A DNA stretch of 9,523 bases, from assembly GCA_020024855.1 (NCBI GenBank), contig JAHHTB010000071.1, positions 1 to 9,523 on the forward strand. Reading direction: 5' to 3'. The DNA comes from Fusobacterium sp. (GTDB lineage: Bacteria; Fusobacteriota; Fusobacteriia; Fusobacteriales; Fusobacteriaceae). The position numbers and the translations under genes are program-made. Each line of letters opens with the position of its first letter. Positions within the stretch are counted from its first letter, which is position 1. Shown piece after piece: positions 1 through 6,154 of the stretch. Below the pieces are notes generated by a model, which did not search any database, was not told the origin of the DNA, and saw only the letters and a program-made list of their open reading frames with translations.

Positions 1-97
1 TTTTTATATTTACTTCATAGTTTTATGCACAAAAAAAATATATATTATTAATATTTTGAACAAAGTTGCTATAAAATCTTTATTTTTTTTACTTTTA

Positions 98-125
98 TTG
101 ACTTTTAGATTAAAAGTGCTATAAT
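98..125 (+). promoter_or_regulatory. Promoter of the small secreted peptide gene
   Basis: A -35 box TTGACT (98-103) and a -10 box TATAAT (120-125) are separated by 16 bases. A TGC triplet sits directly upstream of the -10 (117-119), making it an extended -10. The predicted start of transcription is near 131-133. A weaker extended -10-like site, TGC followed by TATAAA, lies at 67-75 with no convincing -35, and could be a second, upstream start. Confidence 0.75.
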
Positions 126-132
126 TATTTTT

Positions 133-153
133 GGCTAAAAGATTAGCCTTTTT
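133..153 (+). other. Terminator-like hairpin at the predicted 5' end of the mRNA
   Basis: GGCTAA (133-138) and TTAGCC (143-148) form a perfect 6-bp stem with a 4-base loop, followed by five T (149-153). It looks like a small intrinsic terminator. The promoter at 98-125 would start transcription almost at its first base, so RNA from that promoter would begin with this hairpin. A 5'-protective structure is then more likely than a stop. For RNA started further upstream (site near 67-75, or read-through) it could act as a terminator or attenuator. Confidence 0.5.
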
Positions 154-194
154 ATATTATTTATAAAATTTTTTGATATATAAAGGAGTGTATT

Positions 195-398
195 ATGAAT
201 AAAATAGCAGTAATTATTGGTCTTTTAGTACTTGCATTGAGCTTACAAGGACAAAATAGAACTGAAGTAGTTAGAGCAGAAAACTATGGATTAAACATCA
301 GCGGGTATTCAAAAGAAAACATGTCAGAATTAGCAAAAGAAACAACTATTGTTGAGAAAATTCGTTTTTCACCTACTTCTGAGCTTGTTATAAAATAA
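195..398 (+). CDS. Small secreted or membrane-anchored peptide, function unknown
   Basis: This encodes 67 residues, and I do not recognise the family. Residues 1-3 are a short N-terminus with one Lys, and residues 4-18 are a continuous hydrophobic stretch, giving a typical signal peptide or N-terminal anchor. A possible signal peptidase I site follows Val-Arg-Ala at about residues 26-28, although it is rather far from the hydrophobic core. The remaining ~40 residues are polar and mixed in charge, with no Cys and no clear motif. The start is well supported: AAAGGAG at 182-188 lies 6 bases before the ATG. The gene stands alone between its own extended -10 promoter and its own terminator, which suggests a well-expressed single-gene unit. 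That a protein is made is likely from these signals; what it does cannot be said. It could be a small exported peptide or a small inner-membrane protein. Confidence 0.75.
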   Translation: MNKIAVIIGLLVLALSLQGQNRTEVVRAENYGLNISGYSKENMSELAKETTIVEKIRFSPTSELVIK

Positions 399-403
399 TA
401 GAT

Positions 404-436
404 AAAAAGATGATTCAATTTGAGTCATCTTTTTTT
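404..436 (+). terminator. Intrinsic terminator of the small peptide gene
   Basis: AAAAAGATGATTC (404-416) pairs with GAGTCATCTTTTT (422-434), with one T-G wobble and a short AT loop, and the T tract runs to 436. It begins 5 bases after the stop codon. Confidence 0.85.
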
Positions 437-487
437 ATTTAACTTTTATTAAAAAAAAGAATATACTATCGAACAAAGTTTAAAAAT

Positions 488-521
488 AAGAATCCTTTAA
501 TTTTAAAGGGTTCTTTTATTT
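488..521 (+). terminator. Second hairpin with T-rich tail (tandem terminator or end of a tiny RNA)
   Basis: AAGAATCCTTT (488-498) pairs with AAAGGGTTCTT (505-515), with one T-G wobble and a 6-base loop, followed by a T-rich run. No gene lies between it and the terminator at 404-436. It may be a back-up terminator for the small peptide gene. A promoter-like pair, TTAACT (439-444) and TATACT (462-467) with 17 bases between, lies in the gap and would give an RNA of only about 45 bases. The gap from 399 to 633 otherwise holds only the promoter region of the next operon. Confidence 0.6.
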
Positions 522-552
522 TTTATACTAAAAATAGGAACAAAAGAATGTT

Positions 553-581
553 TTTATTGTTATCTACAAAATTTTTATAAT
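553..581 (+). promoter_or_regulatory. Probable promoter of the ABC importer operon
   Basis: A perfect -10 TATAAT lies at 576-581. The -35 at the right distance (TTTATT, 553-558, 17-base spacer) is weak and there is no TG extension. Such a promoter may depend on an activator or be modest in strength. The predicted start is near 588, leaving a leader of about 45 bases, too short for a T-box or most riboswitches. Confidence 0.5.
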
Positions 582-583
582 AA

Positions 584-599
584 GTGATACCATTAACAC
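584..599. promoter_or_regulatory. Imperfect dyad over the predicted start site, possible operator
   Basis: GTG-A-TA-CCAT-TA-A-CAC is a symmetric arrangement in which 5 of 8 base pairs match (GTGnTA and TAnCAC arms). It sits just after the -10 box, a position where a repressor would block initiation. No known binding consensus is recognised, and imperfect dyads are common in AT-rich DNA. Confidence 0.25.
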
Positions 600-633
600 A
601 TATAAAAAATTTAAAAATAAGGAGTTGATTTAT

Positions 634-1575
634 ATGATAAATCTAAAAAAAATTGGAATTTTTTTACTAACTGGATTAATTCTTACTGGCTGTGGAAATA
701 AAAAAGAAAATAAAATTAATATAGGTATCACACAAATTATTGAACATAGTGCTTTAGATGAAACTGTAAAAGGATTTAAAAATGCTCTTTGTGAAAATGG
801 ATATGGAGAAGAAAAAATTGATATTGAATATCAAAATGCACAAGGAGATTTTGGAACAGCTCAAACAATTGCTTCATCATATGCTCAAGATAAAAAAGAT
901 TTAGTTTTAGCTGTATCAACACCATCAGCACAAGCAATGTATAATGCTTCAAAAGATATTCCTATTGTTATTACAGCTGTTACAGATCCTATTTCAGTTG
1001 GACTTACTGGTAAAAATATCACAGGAACAAGTGATATGGCACCTATTAATAAACAGTTAGAACTTATAAACTCTCTTCTTCCAAATATAAAAAAAATTGG
1101 AATTGTATATAATACCAGTGAAGAAAATTCTATTATTTTAGTAAATAAATTAAAAGAAGAAAGTGCTAAATATAATTACACCTTAATTGAAAAAGGAATC
1201 ACAAATATTAATGAAGTTGCTCCTGCTCTTGATGTTATCTTAAAAGAGATTGATGTTCTTTATACTCCAACTGATAATTTAATTGTTGCATCAACACCTA
1301 TAGTTTTAGAAAAAGCTAATGAGTCTAATATTCCTGTTATCGGTTGTATTGAAGAACAAATTAAGCAAGGAGCCCTTGCAACAGAAACTATAGATTATGA
1401 AAAACTTGGATATCAAACAGGTGAAATTGCTATAAGAATTTTAAATGGAGAAAAGCCAGAAAACATTCCTGTTGAAACTTTAGAAAATACAAAATTAATA
1501 ATAAATAAAGAAACTGCTAAAAAATTAAATATAGAAATTCCAGAAAATTTAAAAGAAAGAGCTAAAATTATTTAA
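634..1575 (+). CDS. trpX: ABC transporter substrate-binding lipoprotein, TrpX type (probable aromatic amino acid receptor)
   Basis: This is the extracytoplasmic receptor of an ABC importer, of the ABC_sub_bind (TrpX-like) family. The 313-residue protein starts with a lipoprotein signal: Lys5-Lys6, a hydrophobic run, and the lipobox Leu-Thr-Gly-Cys with Cys20 as the lipidation site. Family hallmarks follow: STPSAQA at about 95-101, TAVTDP at 114-119, TGTSD at 130-134 and a VYNTSEENS segment at 158-166. These are the two-lobed binding-fold segments seen in streptococcal TrpX. A start 9 bases upstream (TTG at 625) would put the initiator directly against AAGGAG (619-624), so ATG 634, 9 bases after that site, is chosen. 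The permease follows after 31 bases and the ATPase after that. Related receptors bind tryptophan, tyrosine or phenylalanine. That substrate is inferred from family and operon, not read from binding residues. Confidence 0.85.
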   Translation: MINLKKIGIFLLTGLILTGCGNKKENKINIGITQIIEHSALDETVKGFKNALCENGYGEEKIDIEYQNAQGDFGTAQTIASSYAQDKKDLVLAVSTPSAQAMYNASKDIPIVITAVTDPISVGLTGKNITGTSDMAPINKQLELINSLLPNIKKIGIVYNTSEENSIILVNKLKEESAKYNYTLIEKGITNINEVAPALDVILKEIDVLYTPTDNLIVASTPIVLEKANESNIPVIGCIEEQIKQGALATETIDYEKLGYQTGEIAIRILNGEKPENIPVETLENTKLIINKETAKKLNIEIPENLKERAKII

Positions 1576-1606
1576 ATTTTTTAAAAGAGAAAAGGGGGAT
1601 TTACAA

Positions 1607-2464
1607 ATGTTATTACTAGGAACCATAGAACAAAGTTTAATATTTGCCATAATGGTTATGGGGGTGTACATTTCATTTAAAATACTAGATTTTCCAGATA
1701 TGACTGTTGATGGAAGTTTTCCATTAGGAGCTTCTATAGTTGCAAGTTGTCTTGTAAAAGGAGTAAATCCTTCACTTGCTCTTATAATTGCTATTTTAGG
1801 TGGAGCTTTAGCCGGATTTATTACAGGATTCATTCATATTAAATTTAAAATTGCAAATATTTTGGCTGGAATTATTGTGATGACAGGTCTTTATAGTATA
1901 AATATAAAAATTATGGGAAAAGCAAATATATCTCTATTTAAAGTTAATCATATTTTTAATTTACAAACAAAACCTCTAATTATAATATTAATAGCTATTC
2001 TAATTTGTAAAATTTGCCTTGATTTTTTATTAAAAACAAAATTTGGTTTTATATTAAAAGCACTAGGAGATAATGAAACTCTTGTTACATCTTTAGGAGT
2101 TAATAAAGATAGATTAAAAATTTATGGACTTATGATTTCAAATGCAATTGTTTCTCTTTCTGGAGGAATCTATGCTCAATATCAAGGATTTGCTGATGTA
2201 GGTATGGGAACAGGAATAATTGTTACAGGTCTTGCATCTATCATAATAGGAGAATCTATTTTTAAGAATAAAAAAATATTTAAGATGACAACAATAGTTA
2301 TAGTTGGGACTATTTTATATAAATCTATCATTACTATTGCATTAAAAATTGGATTTAATGCTAGTGATTTAAAACTTATTACATCTATTATTGTAATCTT
2401 TGTTCTTGGAATAAAAAATACTAATCTTTTCAAAATTAAAAAAGGAGTGATAAAAAATGCTTAA
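1607..2464 (+). CDS. trpY: ABC transporter permease, TrpY type
   Basis: This is the membrane channel subunit of the importer, in the BPD_transp_2 (LivH/branched-chain-like) permease class. The 285 residues form roughly eight hydrophobic segments. Residues 24-42 contain the signature of this subgroup, Phe-Lys-Ile-Leu-Asp-Phe-Pro-Asp followed by TVDGSFPLGA. A cytoplasmic loop at about 145-181 (KALGDNETLVTSLGV and the stretch after it) fits the coupling region that contacts the ATPase. The start is supported by the purine-rich AAAGGGGGA (1591-1599), 7 bases before the ATG. The last 8 bases overlap the ATPase gene, which suggests translational coupling. No truncation or frameshift is seen. Function as an importer subunit is firm; the aromatic amino acid substrate is inferred from the neighbouring receptor family. 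Confidence 0.88.
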   Translation: MLLLGTIEQSLIFAIMVMGVYISFKILDFPDMTVDGSFPLGASIVASCLVKGVNPSLALIIAILGGALAGFITGFIHIKFKIANILAGIIVMTGLYSINIKIMGKANISLFKVNHIFNLQTKPLIIILIAILICKICLDFLLKTKFGFILKALGDNETLVTSLGVNKDRLKIYGLMISNAIVSLSGGIYAQYQGFADVGMGTGIIVTGLASIIIGESIFKNKKIFKMTTIVIVGTILYKSIITIALKIGFNASDLKLITSIIVIFVLGIKNTNLFKIKKGVIKNA

Positions 2465-3248
2465 ATTAAATTCTATAAAAAAAACTTTCTCATCTGAAAT
2501 TGGAAATAAAAAAGAAGTTTTTAATAATCTTAATTTAAATATTAATAAAGGAGAATTTGTTACAATTATTGGAAGTAATGGTGCTGGAAAATCTACTCTT
2601 CTTAATATTATTATGGGAAGTATTGAGCCTGACTATGGAACTATCTCTCTTGAAAATATAAATATTACTGATATAGAACTTCATAAAAAAAATACATTTA
2701 TCTCAAAAGTTTATCAAAATCCATCTCTTGGAACTGCTCCCTCTATGACAGTTTTTGAAAATCTTTCTATGGCTGATAATAAAGGAAAAAGTTTTAATTT
2801 TACAATGGGGCTTAACAAAAAAAGAAAAGAGTATTACAAAACTCTTTTAAAAGAACTTAATCTTGGTCTTGAAAATCAAATGAATACAGAAGTGGGACTT
2901 TTATCAGGTGGTCAAAGGCAATGTCTTGCCCTTCTTATGGTAACTTTAAATAAACCAAAATTGCTTCTTCTTGATGAACATACTGCAGCTCTTGATCCAA
3001 AAACATCTAAAATAATAATGGATAAAACTGATGAAATTGTAAGAAAAAATAATATTACAACTCTTATGATTACTCATAATTTACAAGATGCTATCACTTA
3101 TGGAGATAGAATTATAATGCTACATAATGGAAATATCATTTTTAATATTTCTGGAAAGGAAAAAGAAAATCTTAGTACAGAAAAACTTCTTGAAAAATTT
3201 CAAAATGTAAAAGGTAATGTGAATGATAAAGATATTTTTGCTGCCTAA
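2457..3248 (+). CDS. trpZ: ABC transporter ATP-binding protein, TrpZ type
   Basis: This ATPase subunit powers the importer; two copies should dock on the permease at the cytoplasmic face. All nucleotide-binding elements are present in its 263 residues: Walker A GSNGAGKST at 39-47, Q-loop Gln87 in VYQNP, ABC signature LSGGQRQ at 149-155, Walker B LLLLDE at 169-174 with catalytic Glu174, the D-loop around AALD (177-180), and switch His207 in MITH. The residue after the Walker B glutamate is His, within EHTAALDP, as is usual in this subgroup. AAAGGAG (2441-2447) lies inside the end of the permease gene, 9 bases before the ATG, and the two genes overlap by 8 bases. It completes a receptor-permease-ATPase operon. 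The enzyme class is certain; the transported substrate is inferred. Confidence 0.9.
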   Translation: MLKLNSIKKTFSSEIGNKKEVFNNLNLNINKGEFVTIIGSNGAGKSTLLNIIMGSIEPDYGTISLENINITDIELHKKNTFISKVYQNPSLGTAPSMTVFENLSMADNKGKSFNFTMGLNKKRKEYYKTLLKELNLGLENQMNTEVGLLSGGQRQCLALLMVTLNKPKLLLLDEHTAALDPKTSKIIMDKTDEIVRKNNITTLMITHNLQDAITYGDRIIMLHNGNIIFNISGKEKENLSTEKLLEKFQNVKGNVNDKDIFAA

Positions 3249-3252
3249 ATAA

Positions 3253-3276
3253 TTCTTATCTCAACATAAGGGTTTT
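3253..3276 (+). terminator. Weak hairpin after the importer operon
   Basis: CTTAT (3255-3259) pairs with ATAAG (3266-3270) around a 6-base loop, extendable by two T-G wobbles, and is followed by TTTT (3273-3276). It is much less stable than the other terminators here. Read-through from the importer operon into the regulator gene is possible. Confidence 0.3.
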
Positions 3277-3277
3277 A

Positions 3278-3305
3278 TTTACTTTTTATATATTTATGTT
3301 ATAAT
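3278..3305 (+). promoter_or_regulatory. Promoter of the WYL regulator gene
   Basis: TTTACT (3278-3283) and TATAAT (3300-3305) are separated by 16 bases, with TGT immediately before the -10 (3297-3299), an extended -10. The architecture matches the promoter at 98-125. The predicted start is near 3312. Confidence 0.7.
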
Positions 3306-3308
3306 GGT

Positions 3309-3321
3309 CAAAAGACTTTTG
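3309..3321. promoter_or_regulatory. Perfect palindrome CAAAAG-A-CTTTTG, candidate operator
   Basis: Two 6-base arms around a single central A form a perfect inverted repeat. It covers the predicted transcription start and reaches the ribosome site (GGGAGG, 3321-3326) of the WYL regulator gene. With a 1-base centre it cannot fold into a full RNA hairpin, so a protein-binding DNA dyad is the more natural reading. Autoregulation by the regulator encoded just downstream is an inference. Confidence 0.4.
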
Positions 3322-3334
3322 GGAGGAATTTAAG

Positions 3335-4177
3335 ATGAAAAAAATAAGAGTTACAGTCCCTGAAGACATTTGGCGTATGATGAAAAATGATATTGAAGAG
3401 TTTGGGATAAATAATAACAAATTATGTAACTATATACTTGAAAAATTAAAATATAAAAAAGAGATTAATATAGAAAAAAATTTAGAGAGTCAAGGACGTC
3501 CTTTAAAAAAGATTATTCAATTTGATCTTAATGTTTCAAATAAAGAAATTTATTATGATGTTCTTCGTGATAATAATGTTGAAATTGAAGCTGAGTTTTT
3601 TAGAGAACTTTTTGAAAAATATTGTTCAAAATTTAAATATATTAGAGAACTCTTTATTTTCCAAGATACAGTAAAAAATATTTTGGAAGCTATTAGAGAA
3701 AAAAAGAAATTAAAATTAAAATACGGAAGTAAACTAACTACTGTTGAACCTTATTTTATAAAAAGAGACGAACAGGGAGATGAAAACTTTCTTTTCTGTT
3801 ATTGTGAAACAGAGAAAACCTATTATAACTACAAATTAAAAGATTTAGAAGTTATTTCGATTCTTGAAGATAAAATAAAAGGTAAGGATAAAAAATATAT
3901 TGAAAGTGTTAGAAAAAACTTTGACCCTTTTCTTGGAAATGGTAACTTTGTAAAAGTAAAATTAACTGAAAATGGAATAAAAATGATAAAAGGACTTACA
4001 AACTATCGTCCTAAACTTATTGAAAAAAATGATAATATCTATATTTTTGAAACTTCAAATGAAAATGCTAAACTTTATTTTAGACAATTTTCAAAAGAAG
4101 CAATTATTTTAGAACCAAAAGAATTAAGAGAAGAAATGAAAAAAGATTTTCTCGAAGCTCTTGCTAATTATGAATAA
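3335..4177 (+). CDS. WYL-domain transcriptional regulator with ribbon-helix-helix N-terminus
   Basis: This is a predicted DNA-binding, ligand-sensing regulator of 280 residues. Residues 3-38 read as a ribbon-helix-helix unit: a strand KIRVTVP, then two helices. Residues 57-97 look like a second such unit, with a strand around KKIIQFDLNV and helices ending near EKYC. The WYL domain covers about 110-176: a helix (VKNILEAIREKK), LKLKYG, EPYFI, then FLFCYC and YKLKDLEVI, which correspond to the wyl and lower strands of the family. The tail, about 205-280, fits the WCX extension, with RQFSKEAIILEPKELREEM typical of its end. Most WYL regulators carry a winged helix instead, so the RHH-like N-terminus is notable. 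The ribosome site GGGAGG lies 8 bases before the ATG. It is a single-gene unit with its own promoter, a candidate operator and a strong terminator. The target genes and ligand are unknown. Confidence 0.8.
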   Translation: MKKIRVTVPEDIWRMMKNDIEEFGINNNKLCNYILEKLKYKKEINIEKNLESQGRPLKKIIQFDLNVSNKEIYYDVLRDNNVEIEAEFFRELFEKYCSKFKYIRELFIFQDTVKNILEAIREKKKLKLKYGSKLTTVEPYFIKRDEQGDENFLFCYCETEKTYYNYKLKDLEVISILEDKIKGKDKKYIESVRKNFDPFLGNGNFVKVKLTENGIKMIKGLTNYRPKLIEKNDNIYIFETSNENAKLYFRQFSKEAIILEPKELREEMKKDFLEALANYE

Positions 4178-4215
4178 AAGCCTAAGAATAATTTTTTATT
4201 CTTAGGCTTTATCTT
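4177..4215. terminator. Bidirectional terminator between convergent genes
   Basis: A perfect 15-bp stem is formed by 4177-4191 (AAAGCCTAAGAATAA) and 4196-4210, with a 4-base T loop. On the plus strand it is followed by ATCTTTTT; on the minus strand the stem ends in TTT and continues with T-rich sequence. It lies between the stop codons of the WYL gene and the aminopeptidase gene, and can serve both. Confidence 0.9.
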
Positions 4216-4216
4216 T

Positions 4217-5992
4217 TTAAATATTTCTTGTATATAGTTTAAGCCACTCTTTTTCTTCAGAATTTAAGAAAGGAGAAATTTTTTCAAAAACAATTTTATG
4301 ATAATTATTTAAATAATCTTTTTCAGTTTTTGAAAGAAGAGAGATGTCTATTGCATCTATATCAATAGGAGCAAAAGTTACAGGAATAAACTCCATAAAT
4401 TGCCCATATTCATTTTTTATCCAATTTTTACTTAAAACTTCATTTTCTATTCTTATTCCATGAGAACCTTCAATATATATTCCTGGCTCAATAGTTGTAA
4501 TCATATTTTCCTCTACTACAAAAGGAGCTGATAATCTAAATACATTTGGCCCTTCATGAACATTTAAAAGATACCCCACTCCATGTCCTGTGGCACATCT
4601 ATAATCAATTCCTAATTCCCATATTGGACCTCTTGCAATTGCATCTAAATTATATCCCTTTGTTCCATATAAAAATTTAGTATTTGAAAGAGCAATTACA
4701 CTTCTTAAAACTGCTGTGTAATGAGTTTTTATTAATTCATCAACTTCACCCAAAGCTATTGTTCTTGTTATATCAGTTGTTCCTTGAAAATATTGTCCAC
4801 CTGAATCAATTAAAAGAAGATTTTTGGCATTAAGTATAGCATTAGAATTTTCATTAGCTGTGTAGTGCATCATAGCTGCATTACTTCCATATGCTGAAAT
4901 TGTATCAAAGCTAAGTTCTATAAATCCTTCTTGCTCTCTTCTAAATTTTTCTAACATATCACTTGCACTTATTTCTGTAATTTCTTCTTTTCCAATATTA
5001 TTTTTTAACCAATACATAAATTTTGTAAAAGCTACTCCATCTTTCACATGAGCCTCTATAATATTTTTTATTTCAATCTCATTTTTTATAGCTTTAAACT
5101 CTTGAGTAGGATTTATTCTATTTTTTCTTTTTACATCATTTGAAAGATTACTATATATTGCTGAATTTATTCTATTATAATCAAGCATCACCCTTTTATC
5201 ATCGTTTATATTTTTTAAACAATCATAAAACTCAAAATAATCTTTTATTTCAATTTTATTTTCTATAAAATATTTTTTTTCATTTTCACCTATTTTTTCT
5301 CTATCTATAAATAAAAATGCTTTTTCCTTAGTTATTAATACATAAGAAAGAACTACTGGATTACAAGGTATATCATTCCCTCTAATATTTAAAAGCCAAG
5401 CTATGTCATCTAATGAAGATATTACATGAATATCTACTTTTTCTTCTTCCATAACTTTTCTTACTCTTTTTAATTTACTTCCTACACCTTCTCCTGAATA
5501 TCTTATATCTAATAAAAATATTTTTTCTTTTGATAATGATGGTCTAGTTTTCCAAATTTCACCTACAAAATCATATTTGACTTCTATTTTAGCTTCATTC
5601 TCATCACAAACTTTTTTATAGTTTATCATCTCATTATAACTAACTACTTTTCCATCAAAACCAAGTGTCTCATCTTTCTTTAAATTATTTTTTAAAAATT
5701 CTATAATTGTTGGAGTTCCTTCTATTCCTGATTTACATAATTTTATTTCTGTTCCACTTAATTCTTTTTCAGCTTGAATAAAATATCTTCCATCTGTCCA
5801 TAGATATGAATATTTTTTAGTTATTACAAGAGTTCCTGCTGAACCTGTAAATCCTGAAACAAATTCTCTACATCTAAAATACTCATTTACATCTTCACTT
5901 TGATGATAATCTGATGATGGGATAATATAAATATCTATATTATTTTCTATCATTAATTTTCTTATCTCTTTTACTTTTTCATTAGTTGTCAT
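4217..5992 (-). CDS. pepP: Xaa-Pro aminopeptidase (aminopeptidase P, M24B), long three-domain form
   Basis: This cytosolic metallopeptidase removes an N-terminal residue that precedes proline, allowing proline-containing peptides to be fully used. Its 591 residues match the long, eukaryote-like three-domain form rather than the ~440-residue E. coli PepP. Two creatinase-like N domains occupy about 1-145 and 155-300, the pita-bread M24 catalytic domain about 305-525, and the M24 C-terminal extension about 530-591. The five metal ligands are all present: Asp396 (LLIDSGG), Asp407 (TTDITR), His470 (ATGHGVG), Glu502 (TIEPGIY) and Glu516 (RIENEV). Catalytic-site histidines fit His376 (MMHYTA) and His479 (NVHEGP). 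GAAGGAG on the minus strand (6005-5999) lies 6 bases before the ATG. There is no signal peptide. The gene stands alone and ends at a shared terminator. The family call is firm; exact specificity is inferred. Some large proteins of this group are annotated simply as aminopeptidase P family. Confidence 0.93.
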   Translation of the reverse strand: MTTNEKVKEIRKLMIENNIDIYIIPSSDYHQSEDVNEYFRCREFVSGFTGSAGTLVITKKYSYLWTDGRYFIQAEKELSGTEIKLCKSGIEGTPTIIEFLKNNLKKDETLGFDGKVVSYNEMINYKKVCDENEAKIEVKYDFVGEIWKTRPSLSKEKIFLLDIRYSGEGVGSKLKRVRKVMEEEKVDIHVISSLDDIAWLLNIRGNDIPCNPVVLSYVLITKEKAFLFIDREKIGENEKKYFIENKIEIKDYFEFYDCLKNINDDKRVMLDYNRINSAIYSNLSNDVKRKNRINPTQEFKAIKNEIEIKNIIEAHVKDGVAFTKFMYWLKNNIGKEEITEISASDMLEKFRREQEGFIELSFDTISAYGSNAAMMHYTANENSNAILNAKNLLLIDSGGQYFQGTTDITRTIALGEVDELIKTHYTAVLRSVIALSNTKFLYGTKGYNLDAIARGPIWELGIDYRCATGHGVGYLLNVHEGPNVFRLSAPFVVEENMITTIEPGIYIEGSHGIRIENEVLSKNWIKNEYGQFMEFIPVTFAPIDIDAIDISLLSKTEKDYLNNYHKIVFEKISPFLNSEEKEWLKLYTRNI

Positions 5993-6154
5993 AATTTTCT
6001 CCTTCTATAAGTAAAAATATTATAATTTTATTTTAGCATAAAAAATTTTATTTAATAAAATAATTTTCACTTATTTTTCAATAGTTTTTTATATAGATAT
6101 ATTTTTTGTAATAAGCTATAATATATTTAAAGTCTATTTTTTAGGTGAATGCAT
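5993..6154. promoter_or_regulatory. Divergent promoter region between pepP and yifB
   Basis: The region is extremely AT-rich. For yifB a -10 TATAAT lies at 6117-6122, without a good -35. For pepP on the minus strand there are two candidates: TATAAT at 6024-6019, and an extended form TGC-TAAAAT at 6038-6030. Neither has a clear -35. No hairpin, repeat or operator stands out. Confidence 0.5.

Noticed and set aside
58..480. The 10-base string gaacaaagtt at 58-67 and again at 471-480
   Set aside because: It looked like a paired element flanking the small peptide cassette. The same string also occurs inside the permease gene near 1628, so in this AT-rich DNA chance is the simplest explanation.
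625..633. TTG start for the receptor lipoprotein at 625
   Set aside because: It directly abuts the AAGGAG ribosome site. ATG 634 has proper spacing and gives a normal lipoprotein signal.
1549..1833. Minus-strand open frames opposite the receptor/permease junction, and a similar one at 2182-2433
   Set aside because: Both are antisense to well-supported importer genes and have neither ribosome sites nor recognisable domains.
6149..6154. ATG start for yifB at 6149
   Set aside because: It abuts AGGTGA with no spacing, while ATG 6155 is 6 bases away and matches the usual N-terminus of the family.
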